Assembly: GCF_011927945.1 (NCBI RefSeq) | Contig: NZ_JAATJM010000002.1 | Location: forward strand, 310,001 to 374,000 | Direction: 5' to 3' | DNA: 64,000 nt | Source: Brevundimonas alba | GTDB lineage: Bacteria > Pseudomonadota > Alphaproteobacteria > Caulobacterales > Caulobacteraceae | Part shown: positions 28,760-37,771 of the stretch, in pieces | Numbering within the stretch: the stretch's first letter is position 1 | Layout of the letters: each line of letters begins with the position of its first letter | Program-made: the position numbers and the translations under genes | Notes under the pieces: generated by a model | The model's input: the letters and a program-made list of their open reading frames with translations, nothing else | What the model was told of the DNA's origin: nothing | Databases searched by the model: none

Positions 28760-30268
28760 ATGACCGACAACACCAAAACCATCCAGGGCCGCACCGGTCC
28801 GTGGGAACTCGTCATGGGGCTGGAGATCCACGCCCAGGTGGCCTCGCGCGCCAAGCTGTTCTCCGGCGCCGCCGTCGGCTTCGGCGCGGGTCCGAACGAG
28901 CAGGTGTCGCTGGTCGACGCCGGCTTCCCCGGCATGCTGCCCGTGCTGAACAAATTCTGCGTCGAACAGGCTGTCCGCACCGGCCTCGGCCTCAACGCGA
29001 AGATAAACAACCGTAGCCAGTTCGACCGAAAGAACTATTTCTATCCCGACCTGCCGACCGGCTATCAGATCAGCCAGCTGTTCTACCCGATCGTCGGTGA
29101 GGGCGTCGTCGAGGTCGAGGCCGAGGACGGCTCCTTCTTCAACGTCGGCATCGAGCGGCTGCACCTCGAGCAGGACGCGGGGAAGCTCATCCACGACCTG
29201 TCGCCGACCGAATCCTACGTCGACCTGAACCGCGCCGGCACGGCCCTGATGGAAATCGTCTCCCGGCCCGACATCCGCTCGCCGGAAGAGGCGGTCGCCT
29301 ACGTCAAGAAGATCCGCACCATCCTGATCTATCTCGGCACCTGCGACGGCGACATGGAGAAGGGCAACCTGCGCGCCGACGTCAACGTCTCGGTCTGCCA
29401 CCCGGGCCAGTACGAGAAGTTCAAGGCCACCGGCGACTTCAGCCACCTCGGCACGCGCTGCGAGATCAAGAACGTCAACTCGTTCCGCTTCATTTCGCAG
29501 GCCATCAACTACGAAGCCCGCCGCCAGATCGAGATCCTCGAGGACGGCGGCAAGGTCGATCAGGAGACGCGTCTCTATGATCCAACCGCCGGCGAGACGC
29601 GCTCGATGCGCTCCAAGGAAGAGGCGATGGACTATCGCTACTTCCCCGACCCCGACCTGCTGCCGCTCGAGCTGGAGCAGGCCTGGATCGACGGCATCAA
29701 GGCGTCGCTGCCCGAGCTGCCCGACGACAAGCGCCGCCGACTGATGGCCGACTACGGCCTGTCGCAATACGACGCCGTCGTCCTGATCTCGGAACAGGCC
29801 AAGGCCGACTATTTCGAAGCCGCCGCCCAAGGAAACGGAACAGGGCGCCGCGACGCCAAGCTGGTCGCCAACTGGGTCACCAACGAACTGTCCGCCCGCC
29901 TTGCCGCCGACGGCAAGGACTTCTCGGAATGCCCGCTGCCGGCCGCCCATGTGGCGGAGCTGGTGGAGCTGATCGAGAACGGGACCATCTCCTCCAAGAT
30001 CGCCAAGGAGGTCTTCGACCACGTCTGGAGCGGCGAGGGCTCGCCCTCCGAGGTGGTGGAGAAACACGGCCTCAAACAGGTCACCGACACCGGCGCCATC
30101 GAGAAAGCCGTCGATGAGATCATCGCCGCCAACCCCGACAAGGCCGCCGCTGTCGCCGAGAAGCCCCAGGCCATCGGCTGGTTCGTCGGTCAGGTCATGA
30201 AGGCCACCGGCGGCAAGGCCAATCCGGCCGCGGTCAACGACATCCTGAAGGCGAAGCTGGGGCTCTAA
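28760..30268 (+). CDS. gatB: Asp-tRNA(Asn)/Glu-tRNA(Gln) amidotransferase subunit B
   Basis: tRNA-binding kinase/amidotransferase half of GatCAB. 502 residues from the ATG at 28760 (three in-frame GTG codons just upstream are less likely starts). Motifs: [62 protein letters not shown]-terminal YqeY-like helical tail ending [13 protein letters not shown]. Completes a gatCAB operon. Confidence 0.97.
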   Translation: MTDNTKTIQGRTGPWELVMGLEIHAQVASRAKLFSGAAVGFGAGPNEQVSLVDAGFPGMLPVLNKFCVEQAVRTGLGLNAKINNRSQFDRKNYFYPDLPTGYQISQLFYPIVGEGVVEVEAEDGSFFNVGIERLHLEQDAGKLIHDLSPTESYVDLNRAGTALMEIVSRPDIRSPEEAVAYVKKIRTILIYLGTCDGDMEKGNLRADVNVSVCHPGQYEKFKATGDFSHLGTRCEIKNVNSFRFISQAINYEARRQIEILEDGGKVDQETRLYDPTAGETRSMRSKEEAMDYRYFPDPDLLPLELEQAWIDGIKASLPELPDDKRRRLMADYGLSQYDAVVLISEQAKADYFEAAAQGNGTGRRDAKLVANWVTNELSARLAADGKDFSECPLPAAHVAELVELIENGTISSKIAKEVFDHVWSGEGSPSEVVEKHGLKQVTDTGAIEKAVDEIIAANPDKAAAVAEKPQAIGWFVGQVMKATGGKANPAAVNDILKAKLGL

Positions 30269-30288
30269 CGCCGCCCCGGCCACTGGCC

Positions 30289-30687
30289 TCAGCCAGATCC
30301 GGGTCGATCACGCTCGTACCGCGCGGACCCATTCAGGGGGCCGAGCCACGGCTCCCTGCGCACGGTCCAGAGCTCATAACCTGGCTCCAGTCCATTAGGC
30401 GGCCCATCCAGGGTCCCGAGCTTCACCTCGATCTCCTCCTCCCCCTCCGTCCAGGTGAACAGGGAGGCGCCGCACATGGGGCAGAACCGGTCGCCGCCCG
30501 CCCGCACCTCCCAGCAGCGGGTATCGCCTGAAATGCGCACCCGACCCTGCGGCCAGACGGCGTAGTGGGAAAAGGCCGACCCCGTGAATTTGCGGCAGGT
30601 CTCGCAATGGCAGAGGCCGACCCGCAGAGGCTCGCCCTCCAGTTCGTAGCGGACCTGCCCGCAGTTGCAGCCACCCGTGCGTGTCAT
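30289..30687 (-). CDS. GFA/CENP-V family zinc protein
   Basis: 132 residues of the glutathione-dependent formaldehyde-activating fold. Zinc ligands are visible: GGCNCGQVRYE (Cys7, Cys9), CHCETCRKFTGSAF and CPMCGASLFTW. Members bind two zinc ions; for most the substrate is unknown, so a formaldehyde role should not be assumed. Convergent with gatB, 20 bp gap. Confidence 0.9.
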   Translation of the reverse strand: MTRTGGCNCGQVRYELEGEPLRVGLCHCETCRKFTGSAFSHYAVWPQGRVRISGDTRCWEVRAGGDRFCPMCGASLFTWTEGEEEIEVKLGTLDGPPNGLEPGYELWTVRREPWLGPLNGSARYERDRPGSG

Positions 30688-30724
30688 CCGGCTCCGTCCT
30701 CCTCCACCTCCGCCGAATAACGAA

Positions 30725-30754
30725 AAGCCCGCCCGGATCGCTCCGGGCGGGCTT
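30725..30754 (-). terminator. Strong rho-independent terminator after the RcnB-like gene
   Basis: Perfect 13-bp stem AAGCCCGCCCGGA (30725-30737), loop TCGC, TCCGGGCGGGCTT (30742-30754). On the minus strand it is followed by TTTTCGTTATT and lies 18 bp after the RcnB-like stop. On the plus strand CATTTT follows, so it may work in both directions and shield the GFA gene from upstream transcription. Confidence 0.9.
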
Positions 30755-30772
30755 CATTTTGGTCGCGGTAGC

Positions 30773-31138
30773 CTAGTCCAGCAGCGACAGGATCACGCCG
30801 GTCGCGATCGCGGCCAGCACGATGTCGCCGGTGTCAGTCCGGTAATAACCATAGCCGCGCGGCGGGGTGCGATAGCCGTACCGGCGGTAGTCATTGATGT
30901 ACCAGCTACGGCGGTAGTTGGACGGAATGACCTGTCCACGCGCCCAACGCCGGTATTCCCGGCGTTCTTGGCGCTCCCAGCGGCGATAGTCGCGGCGGTC
31001 GTTCCGGTCCGCGCGCCGTTCCCAACGCTCGTAGCGGCCATCGCGGTCGTGATCGCGTCGCCAGTCCTGGGCCGAGGCGGCCATGGGCGCGGCCAAGGTG
31101 GCCAGCGACAGGGCGCCGATCATAAGGGGTTTCAACAT
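30773..31138 (-). CDS. RcnB-family periplasmic protein
   Basis: 121 residues from the ATG at 31138, which has AAGGAG 8 bases upstream. Signal peptide of 23 residues ending AASAQ. The mature N-terminal half is almost all Arg, Asp, Tyr, Trp and Glu (DHDRDGRYERW, RRDYRRWERQE); the C-terminal half carries the RcnB/YgjF-like pattern (GQVIPSNYRRSWYINDYRRYGYRTPPRGYGYY, then a hydrophobic tail). RcnB of E. coli modulates Ni/Co export, but most relatives have no known role. Confidence 0.85.
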   Translation of the reverse strand: MLKPLMIGALSLATLAAPMAASAQDWRRDHDRDGRYERWERRADRNDRRDYRRWERQERREYRRWARGQVIPSNYRRSWYINDYRRYGYRTPPRGYGYYRTDTGDIVLAAIATGVILSLLD

Positions 31139-31480
31139 CTCAACGTCTCCTTCGTCTGGAGCCGCGGTCGCCGTCCATCGGAGCCCGCGACATGAGACCC
31201 GACAAGGCGCAAATCCTGCGGCTGTCTGCCTGAACCCACGCTGAACGGCCCGTTTAGGGAAAGCTGGCTCAGCGCCCCGCCGTCGTCGGGGCCTCCACGC
31301 CGCCCAGCGATCTGAGCGGAACACTGGGGCGTCAGGCCTTCCGCTTCAGCGGAAGCCAATGGGGCCACTGGCTGCTGCAGATGCTCGCCGACCGGGTGAA
31401 CACGGTCGAGGGCCTCGGTCAGGATCTCAGCGGGGGCCGGCTCCCGAACCCGCTGACGTCGGTGCGACGCTCCAGCTCAG
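31139..31480. other. Intergenic stretch with possible gene remnant
   Basis: No convincing gene. A plus-strand frame opens after a TAG near 31253 and runs to 31602; it reads plausibly in part (GRQAFRFSGSQWGHWLLQML) but has no start with a ribosome-binding site and no family I know, so it may be a decayed fragment. A perfect 8-bp hairpin CTTCCGCT-TC-AGCGGAAG sits at 31338-31355, without a T-run. Confidence 0.35.
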
Positions 31481-31687
31481 TCATTCGGCTTGGACCGTGT
31501 GGCCATGGCAGTCCACTGAGAAAAGACGGGCGTGTCCCGCGTGGACATGAATGCGATGGCAGCCGGCATGCTTCGCCAACAGACGTGGGATGGTCTCAGT
31601 AACCTCCGCAGACGTGCCCAGCGTCACCGTCTCGGTCGGGAACGCCTCGCCGGGGTGCATGACTTTCAAGGTGTATTTGGCTCGCAT
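31481..31687 (-). CDS. Small hypothetical protein
   Basis: 68 residues from the ATG at 31687 (a GTG 9 bases upstream is possible). The sequence looks protein-like: MRAKYTLKVMHPGEAF, a Thr-rich TETVTLGTSAEVTETI, then CHRIHVHAGHARLFSVDCHGH with two Cys and five His, reminiscent of a small metal-binding or regulatory protein. Function unknown. Isolated, between a gene-poor stretch and the TadG-like gene. Confidence 0.5.
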   Translation of the reverse strand: MRAKYTLKVMHPGEAFPTETVTLGTSAEVTETIPRLLAKHAGCHRIHVHAGHARLFSVDCHGHTVQAE

Positions 31688-31940
31688 TCCGCGCACATCC
31701 GGACCCCCAGGTGAGGTCTAGCTACGGCAAATGTGCGGGACCGGATTTAAACTAGGTCAGACTGAATGAAAAATCGGACGCGCTCACTCCGCCGCAGGGC
31801 GGAGGCGCGTTCCGCGGCGCCGAGACGCCTACGTCGGCGACCGGACACATAGCAAAAACAAAGTTTTAGCTTTGCGTCGGCTACGCTCTCGCTTCGTTGG
31901 GAGTGTTCTCTTGAGTCCGGTCGCTTTGGTCCTACGCATC

Positions 31941-33176
31941 ATGTCGGCACTCGCAATGGTAGTCTCCTGCGAGCGCGGTAGTATCGCGCTGAAGGCAGCG
32001 CTCATCCTCCCTTGTGTCGTCGTGCTTGGAGCCGGCGCGCTCGACCTGACGCAGGTCCAGGCCACCAAAATCCGACTGCAGGACATTGCCGACAGCGCCG
32101 CGCTTGCCTCGGCAAGCGACCTTGGCCTTGCGACAGACGGATCAAACGCAACAGAGCGCGCACGATCATTTGTTCAAACTCACTTGGCAGAGTGGGCGCA
32201 ACGCCCGGCAATCGAGGAAGCTTACGAGATCGTCGATCTCGCCGGTCAGCGCGCCATCCGGGTCACGCTGTCGGCGAACCGGCCTTCCTTCTTCGCGAAC
32301 CTTCTCCCGCCCGGTGGTTGGAACTTCAAAGCAGAATCCACGGCCACGACGATGGGCGTGGTGCCCCTGTGTGTTCTCGTCACCGGAACGAGCGGCTCCA
32401 AGCTGCTCAACGTTAAGGACACGGGGCGGATGAACGCGCCGGCCTGCATGGTGCACTCCAATCGCGACATCGATGTGGAGGGCGGGAGCATCACCGCCGC
32501 TGCGGTTCAGGCCGTTAAGTCCGCACGGGGCTTCATCAGCCCGGCGGCGGGCACGGGCGCCGCGCCGGTAAAAGACCCGTTTGCGGGCCTCGATCTCAAC
32601 TATTCCAAAAGGCTATCCTGCACGGACGTGGAGAAGGCCAAGCCGCTTCAGGTGACATCCGGTACTTACTACGTGGCCCCGGGGAGGCACTGCGGCGGCA
32701 TCGATGCGAGCGGAACGGCGCGTATTCTCCTCGACCCCGGCGACCATTTTTTTCTCGGCGGCCACCTCGCTGTGAAAGAGGACGCGCGACTGGAAGGTAC
32801 GGACGTTGTGCTGTTCTTCGACAAGGAGTCGAAGTTCGAGTTCAAGGATCGCGCGCTCGTCAATCTCGATGGCCGCAAGACCGGCGCGTATGCCGGCTTG
32901 GTGATGGGTGGGACACGCGACAATACCGAGGATTTCATCATATCCGCGGACCACGTGGAGAGCCTGCTTGGGGTCATATATGTGCCGGCCGCGAAGCTAA
33001 TCATCGAAGGCAAGGCGGACATCGCACGGGACAGCGCCTGGACCGTCATCGTGGCCGAGGGGATCCAGCTCAAAGGTTCACCCTCGCTGTTCATCAACGC
33101 CAACTATGAAGTTTCAGACGTTCCGGTGCCGGTCGGGGTTGGCTCCCGCACGGGCGGCTCCCGGCTCATCCAGTAG
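31941..33176 (+). CDS. TadE/TadG-like pilus assembly family protein
   Basis: About 411 residues. N-terminal TadG signature: CERGSIALKAALILPCVVVLGAGALDLTQVQATKIRLQDIADSAALASA is one hydrophobic anchor followed by the Ala-rich segment typical of Flp-pilus minor pseudopilins (quoted here only as the pattern ERGSIALKAAL and DIADSAALASA). The remaining 330 residues are beta-rich with regularly spaced turns (GGHLAVKEDARLEG, AKLIIEGKADI), suggesting an extracellular beta-helix. No other tad/cpa genes are nearby. Codon use is less GC-rich than the neighbours. ATG at 31941 chosen over an upstream TTG at 31872; a hairpin CTCCGCC-GCAG-GGCGGAG lies at 31787-31804 in the leader. Confidence 0.72.
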   Translation: MSALAMVVSCERGSIALKAALILPCVVVLGAGALDLTQVQATKIRLQDIADSAALASASDLGLATDGSNATERARSFVQTHLAEWAQRPAIEEAYEIVDLAGQRAIRVTLSANRPSFFANLLPPGGWNFKAESTATTMGVVPLCVLVTGTSGSKLLNVKDTGRMNAPACMVHSNRDIDVEGGSITAAAVQAVKSARGFISPAAGTGAAPVKDPFAGLDLNYSKRLSCTDVEKAKPLQVTSGTYYVAPGRHCGGIDASGTARILLDPGDHFFLGGHLAVKEDARLEGTDVVLFFDKESKFEFKDRALVNLDGRKTGAYAGLVMGGTRDNTEDFIISADHVESLLGVIYVPAAKLIIEGKADIARDSAWTVIVAEGIQLKGSPSLFINANYEVSDVPVPVGVGSRTGGSRLIQ

Positions 33177-33185
33177 GTCTTTGTG

Positions 33186-33659
33186 ATGCTTGTTCCGTGC
33201 CTCGCCGCGCTTTGTCTTCTCACCTTTGCGTCCTTTCTCGGCGTCATGGCCTGGAACCTGGACCAGTGGGCTTGGTGGATCGCCGCGGTAGCGGTTCTCG
33301 TTGCTTCAATGGTCCTGCTGGCTTGGCGTCGCCGCCCAAGAGCACTGGTGCCCATTCTGCTTGTCATCGGAGCGGCGATCGGGGCCGTCGGACAGTTGCA
33401 AGCCGCCGCTCGCGCCGACCTTCCGCTGGCCGCTTCAGCGTTGACGTGGCTCGGCTTGGCCGGATGCTGGCTTGCGGTAGGCAGTGCGGGCAATCGTTGC
33501 GCTGCTGAATCAGTCCGGATCCCGAGTAACAGTCATTACGCCAACCGGGCCGAGGCGGGGCGGTTGAGAGACCTCGCCGGCCGTGCGCGCAATCCGCTCG
33601 AAGCAGCGAGGCTACGGGGCAGGGCGCGGAGGCTGGAGCGAAGCTCCGCCGGCAGCTAA
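33186..33659 (+). CDS. Hypothetical membrane protein
   Basis: 157 residues with four hydrophobic segments (CLAALCLLTFASFLGVMAW, WWIAAVAVLVASMVLLAW, LVPILLVIGAAIGAVG, ALTWLGLAGCWLAVG) and then a positively charged soluble C-terminus (ANRAEAGRLRDLAGRAR, RGRARRLERSS). Starts 9 bases after the TadG-like gene, so probably co-transcribed. No family recognised. Shares the less GC-biased codon use of its neighbour. Confidence 0.62.
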   Translation: MLVPCLAALCLLTFASFLGVMAWNLDQWAWWIAAVAVLVASMVLLAWRRRPRALVPILLVIGAAIGAVGQLQAAARADLPLAASALTWLGLAGCWLAVGSAGNRCAAESVRIPSNSHYANRAEAGRLRDLAGRARNPLEAARLRGRARRLERSSAGS

Positions 33660-33791
33660 GGCGAAGTTCAGGCGCCGGAAGCACTCTGCGGAGGCGAGCC
33701 CGAGGTCCGCTTCCCACCCATCGCCGACATTTGGCAGGTCCGATTTACGGCACTCAGTCAAGCTGCGCAGCCGTAGCTGCAGCCGAAGCCG

Positions 33792-34475
33792 CTAACCGAA
33801 CAGCTCACCGCTTTCCTCGCCGCCTTCGAGAACCGCTCGCGCGAGCGCACGGGTCACGGGCCGGTGCATGGCGTCGAGGCGCGCGACGATCGCCGCCGCC
33901 GCGGCCGCCGAACGGTCGATGCGCCGCAGCAGATAGGGGATCACGTCCTTGGCCGGACGGATGCCGCGCTCGGCGAAGCGGGCTTCCAGCATGGCCGCCA
34001 GCACCGCATCGTCGGGCGCCTCGACCGGGACGCTGACGGCCGCGTCCAGACGCGAGCGCAGATCGGGCAGGGCGGCTTCCCAGGCCGACGGCGGCTCGCG
34101 GGCGACCAGAAGCAGCGCCCCGCCCGGCGACTGCGCCAGATTGATCAGGTGGAACAGGGTCTCGTCGTCCGCTTCCATGGCGTCGTCCAGCAGCACCGGA
34201 CGCCCCTCCAGTTCAAGCGGGTCGATCAGCGCCGCCTCGGCCCCGTGCAGGGCCACGGCCCCGACCCGTTCCGTCCAGATCTGCGCCAGCCGGCTCTTGC
34301 CGCTCCCGGCGGGCCCGCACACCGCCATCACCCCGCCGATCAGATTGGGCCAGTCCGCCAGCGCCTCGTGCGCCGCGCCGTTGCAGTCCGAGACCACGAA
34401 GCCTTCCGCGCCCTCGGGCAGGTCGCGTTGCAGCGGAAGACGCATCTGGTCGGGAGGCGAGGGGCGGGTGGTCAT
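33792..34475 (-). CDS. hdaA: Hda-like DnaA regulatory inactivator
   Basis: 227 residues related to the AAA+ core of DnaA without the DNA-binding domain. N-terminal clamp-binding motif QMRLPL (residues about 10-15) for DnaN, then GGVMAVCGPAGSGKSRLAQIW (Walker A) and a PVLLDDAM Walker B. With the sliding clamp it stimulates ATP hydrolysis by DnaA, limiting re-initiation. In Caulobacter the equivalent protein is HdaA. Start ATG at 34475; another ATG pair lies 12-15 bases upstream. Confidence 0.85.
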   Translation of the reverse strand: MTTRPSPPDQMRLPLQRDLPEGAEGFVVSDCNGAAHEALADWPNLIGGVMAVCGPAGSGKSRLAQIWTERVGAVALHGAEAALIDPLELEGRPVLLDDAMEADDETLFHLINLAQSPGGALLLVAREPPSAWEAALPDLRSRLDAAVSVPVEAPDDAVLAAMLEARFAERGIRPAKDVIPYLLRRIDRSAAAAAAIVARLDAMHRPVTRALARAVLEGGEESGELFG

Positions 34476-34962
34476 TGCATTCATCATAGCAGATGAACGG
34501 CGCGGTTCCGTCCCTGACCGTGGACAAGCCGCCTCATCTGTGGACGCCGGGAACCCTGCCATCCCGACACTCCCGTACCCTGTCATCCCGGCCAACAGCT
34601 GCCATTCCGAACACCCGGCTACGGTTCTGCCGTCCGCACTCCCTGCGCCCGGCCGGACGCGACCCTGTCGCGCTGGTCCCATCGGTTCGCCGAGAATCGT
34701 CAGCCTGTCCAAGGGCATAGGTTCGCCGTTCCGGGCAACGAGCCGTCTACGACCGAAGCTGACGTGGCCGGCTGCTACTGTACAGGGGTGTTCAGGCGGC
34801 GGTCTTTGACATCATGAAATGGGCGGGTTCGCATTTTTTGGGCCCAACCCTGTCATCCCGTGCATCCCGAGCCGGTGAACCTTGACTTTCGAGGGCGATA
34901 ATGCGCCCTTCCGGCCTCCCGATTTGAGGCCTCCCCGGCCCGTATTCCAAGACGAACCGATC
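34476..34962. other. 487-bp intergenic region upstream of hdaA and aspS
   Basis: Divergent promoter region for hdaA and aspS. It contains CCCTGTCATCCCG twice, at 34578-34590 and 34848-34860, with degenerate copies nearby (CCATCCCG, GCATCCCG), a motif seen dispersed between genes in this kind of genome. TTGACA at 34806-34811 resembles a -35 box but lacks a clear -10 at the right distance. A plus-strand frame at 34493-34720 has no protein-like features. Confidence 0.4.
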
Positions 34963-36744
34963 ATGCACGCCTACCGCTCCCACACCTGCGGCGCCCTCCG
35001 TCTGGCTGACGCCGGATCGAATGTCCGTCTGTCCGGCTGGGTGCATCGCAAGCGCGATCACGGCGGTCTGCTGTTCGTAGACCTGCGCGACCACTACGGC
35101 CTGACCCAACTGGTGCTGCATCCGGAGACGCCCGGCTTCGAGGCCGTCGAGCGCCTGCGCGCCGAGAGCGTCATCCGCATCGACGGCGAGGTCGTCGCCC
35201 GCGAGGCCTCGGTGGTGAACCCGAACCTGCCGACCGGCGAGATCGAGATCCGCGTCGCCGGCGTCGAGGTGCTGTCCGAGGCCGCCGAACTGCCGCTGCC
35301 GGTCTTCGGCGAGCCGGAATACCCCGAGGAAATTCGCCTCAAGCACCGCTATCTCGACCTGCGCCGCGAGACCCTGCACAAGAACATCGTTCTGCGCTCG
35401 AAGGTGATCCATTCGATCCGCCGCCGCATGGTCGACCAAGGCTTCCTCGAGTACCAGACCCCGATCCTGACGGCCTCGTCGCCGGAAGGCGCCCGCGACT
35501 TCCTCGTCCCGTCGCGCCTGCACCCGGGCAAATTCTACGCCCTCCCGCAGGCGCCGCAGCAGTTCAAGCAGCTTCTGATGGTCTCGGGCTTCGACCGCTA
35601 TTTCCAGATCGCGCCCTGCTTCCGCGACGAGGACCTGCGCGCCGATCGCTCGCTGGAATTCTACCAGCTCGACGTCGAGATGAGCTTCGTCACCCAGGAA
35701 GACGTCTTCGCCGCCATCGAGCCCGTCATGCACGGCGTGTTCGAGGAGTTCGCCGACGGCAAGAAGGTCGATCCCTATCCGTTCGTCCGCATCCCCTACC
35801 GGGACTCGATCGCCAAATACGGCACCGACAAACCCGACCTGCGCAACCCGATCGAGATGCAGGACGTATCCGACCACTTCCGCGACGGTGGCTTCGGCCT
35901 GTTCAACAAGATCCTAGGCGCCGACGCGAAGAACGCAGTGTGGGGCATCCCCGCGCCCAAGGGCGGCTCGCGCGCCTTCTGCGACCGCATGAACTCCTGG
36001 GCCCAGGGCGAGGGCCAGCCGGGCCTCGGCTACATCTTCTGGTCGGACGACAACAACGCCTGGGGCGGTCCCATCGCCAAGAACCTCGGCGAGGACGCCA
36101 CCGCCGGCCTGATGAAGGCGCTGGGCATGGGGCAGGGCGACGCGGCCTTCTTCGCCGCCGGCGACCCGGCCGTGTTCTCGAAATTCGCCGCCAACGCCCG
36201 CATCAAGCTGGGTCAGGACCTGAACCTGATCTCGGACGACGAATTCCGCTTCTGCTGGATCGTCGACTTCCCGATGTTCGAATGGTCCGAGGAAGAGAAG
36301 AAGGTCGACTTCTCGCACAACCCCTTCTCCATGCCGCAGGGCGAGCTGGAAGCGCTGGAAACGAAGGACCCGCTCGATATCCTCGCCTACCAGTACGACA
36401 TCGTCTGCAACGGCTACGAACTGTGCTCGGGCGCGATCCGGAACCACAAGGCCGAGATCATGCTCAAGGCGTTCGAGATCGCCGGCTACGACGCCTCGGT
36501 CGTCGAGGACCAGTTCGGCGGCATGCTCAACGCCTTCCGTTACGGCGCGCCCCCGCACGGCGGTCTGGCTCCCGGCATCGACCGCATCGTCATGTTGCTG
36601 GCCAACCAGGTCGCCATCCGCGAAGTCATCGCCTTCCCGCTGAACCAGCAGGGGCAGGATCTGCTGATGAGCGCGCCGGCCGAGGCTCAGGAGAAGCAGT
36701 ACAAGGAACTGCACATCCGCCCCGCCCTGCCGCTGAAGGGCTGA
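34963..36744 (+). CDS. aspS: Aspartate--tRNA(Asp/Asn) ligase
   Basis: Charges tRNA-Asp, and with GatCAB present probably also tRNA-Asn. 593 residues of the bacterial type: N-terminal OB-fold ([23 protein letters not shown]), class II motif 2 [11 protein letters not shown], a GAD-type insertion in the middle, and motif 3 [13 protein letters not shown]. The ATG at 34963 matches the family start ([10 protein letters not shown]); the longer frame upstream is not used. A terminator follows 7 bases after the stop. Confidence 0.96.
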   Translation: MHAYRSHTCGALRLADAGSNVRLSGWVHRKRDHGGLLFVDLRDHYGLTQLVLHPETPGFEAVERLRAESVIRIDGEVVAREASVVNPNLPTGEIEIRVAGVEVLSEAAELPLPVFGEPEYPEEIRLKHRYLDLRRETLHKNIVLRSKVIHSIRRRMVDQGFLEYQTPILTASSPEGARDFLVPSRLHPGKFYALPQAPQQFKQLLMVSGFDRYFQIAPCFRDEDLRADRSLEFYQLDVEMSFVTQEDVFAAIEPVMHGVFEEFADGKKVDPYPFVRIPYRDSIAKYGTDKPDLRNPIEMQDVSDHFRDGGFGLFNKILGADAKNAVWGIPAPKGGSRAFCDRMNSWAQGEGQPGLGYIFWSDDNNAWGGPIAKNLGEDATAGLMKALGMGQGDAAFFAAGDPAVFSKFAANARIKLGQDLNLISDDEFRFCWIVDFPMFEWSEEEKKVDFSHNPFSMPQGELEALETKDPLDILAYQYDIVCNGYELCSGAIRNHKAEIMLKAFEIAGYDASVVEDQFGGMLNAFRYGAPPHGGLAPGIDRIVMLLANQVAIREVIAFPLNQQGQDLLMSAPAEAQEKQYKELHIRPALPLKG

Positions 36745-36751
36745 GATGAAG

Positions 36752-36778
36752 AAGGCCCCGGCAGATGCGCGGGGCCTT
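36752..36778 (+). terminator. Terminator between aspS and the pentapeptide gene
   Basis: Stem AAGGCCCCG (36752-36760) with CGGGGCCTT (36770-36778) and a 9-base loop. It lies between the convergent ends of aspS and the pentapeptide-repeat gene and probably serves both; neither side has a long T-run. Confidence 0.7.
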
Positions 36779-36781
36779 CGA

Positions 36782-37699
36782 TCAACGGCTGCTGGCGACC
36801 ACCAGATTGCGAGTCCGTGGCGGCACGGGCGGAGCCGGCGGCCTCGGCGGCGCGGGCACGACGCGGACGCTGCTGATGCCGCGGCAGACCCGGGCGGTCA
36901 GATTGCCGGGCAGGCGGGTGTTGGCGTCGCCGCAGGCCCGTCCGACCTGCTCCTGCGTCAGATTGCGGGCGCGCGACAGGTCTGCGCCGCGAATGTCAGT
37001 CCGGTTCATCTCGGCGTCTTCGAAGTCCGCCCCGATGAACGCCCCGCCGGTCAGACGCGCGCCGTTCAAGGTCGTGTTCGAGAAGTCGGAGCCGCGGAAG
37101 TCGCCGTTCGACAGGTTCGACATGCTGATTTCCGAACCGGAAAAGTCCGTGCCGCGCGCGCTGACGTTGGCCAGCGTCATGGCGACCATCTCGGCGTTGC
37201 TCATGTCCGCGCCGCCGAGAACCGCGCCGTTCATGTTGACGCTGGTCAACTGGGCGCCGGACAGGTCGGCGTTGGAGAACCGCGTGCGCACCAGCGTGGC
37301 GCCCGAGGCGTCGACGCCGGACAGGCTGGCGTTGGAGAAGTTCGCGCCGGTGAAGTTCGCACCGACCAGAGTGGCGCCGTCGAGATCGGCCCGGCTGAAG
37401 TCGCTGCCCGAGAAGTTGGAGCCCATCAGCTCCGATCCGCGCAGGTCGGCCCCGACCAGAGTGGCGTTGATGAAGCTGGCGCCATGGAAGGCCGCGCCCG
37501 TCAGATCGCGTCCGGACAGCTCGCAGCGGTTGCAGGATCCGCCCAGCGACACCATCCGGGCGACGTCGCGGTCCTGGAGGCCGAGTTGCAGACGGATCTC
37601 CGCGGCGGCCGGGGTCGTGATCAGGGCCGCCATGGCGGCGCCGGCGGCCAGGCTGGCGGTGGTGAGGCGGCGGATCAGAGGCGAGGCGTTCTGGGTCAC
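36782..37699 (-). CDS. Secreted pentapeptide-repeat protein with N-terminal CxxC
   Basis: 305 residues. Signal peptide of about 33 residues (TTPAAAE cleavage region), then SLGGSCNRCELSG with Cys56 and Cys59, then about 35 pentapeptide repeats of the A(D/N)LxG type (GADLRGSELMGSNFSGSDF) folding as a right-handed quadrilateral beta-helix. After that comes LTQEQVGRACGDANTRLPG, another Cys, and a Pro-rich tail. The terminal Cys pairs suggest disulfide-capped ends in the periplasm. Paralogue of the next gene. Role unknown; gyrase-mimic functions of cytoplasmic pentapeptide proteins do not fit an exported protein. Confidence 0.85.
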   Translation of the reverse strand: MTQNASPLIRRLTTASLAAGAAMAALITTPAAAEIRLQLGLQDRDVARMVSLGGSCNRCELSGRDLTGAAFHGASFINATLVGADLRGSELMGSNFSGSDFSRADLDGATLVGANFTGANFSNASLSGVDASGATLVRTRFSNADLSGAQLTSVNMNGAVLGGADMSNAEMVAMTLANVSARGTDFSGSEISMSNLSNGDFRGSDFSNTTLNGARLTGGAFIGADFEDAEMNRTDIRGADLSRARNLTQEQVGRACGDANTRLPGNLTARVCRGISSVRVVPAPPRPPAPPVPPRTRNLVVASSR

Positions 37700-37771
37700 A
37701 CCCTGCTTTTGCCTTCAAAGTCCGCCGAGCCCTACTTAAATCGCGGTAAGGTCAATGGCTTCGCGTCGACC

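Noticed and set aside
30773-31324. Longer start for the RcnB-like protein
   Set aside because: The upstream 62 codons lack signal features, while the ATG at 31138 has a strong ribosome-binding site and begins the signal peptide.
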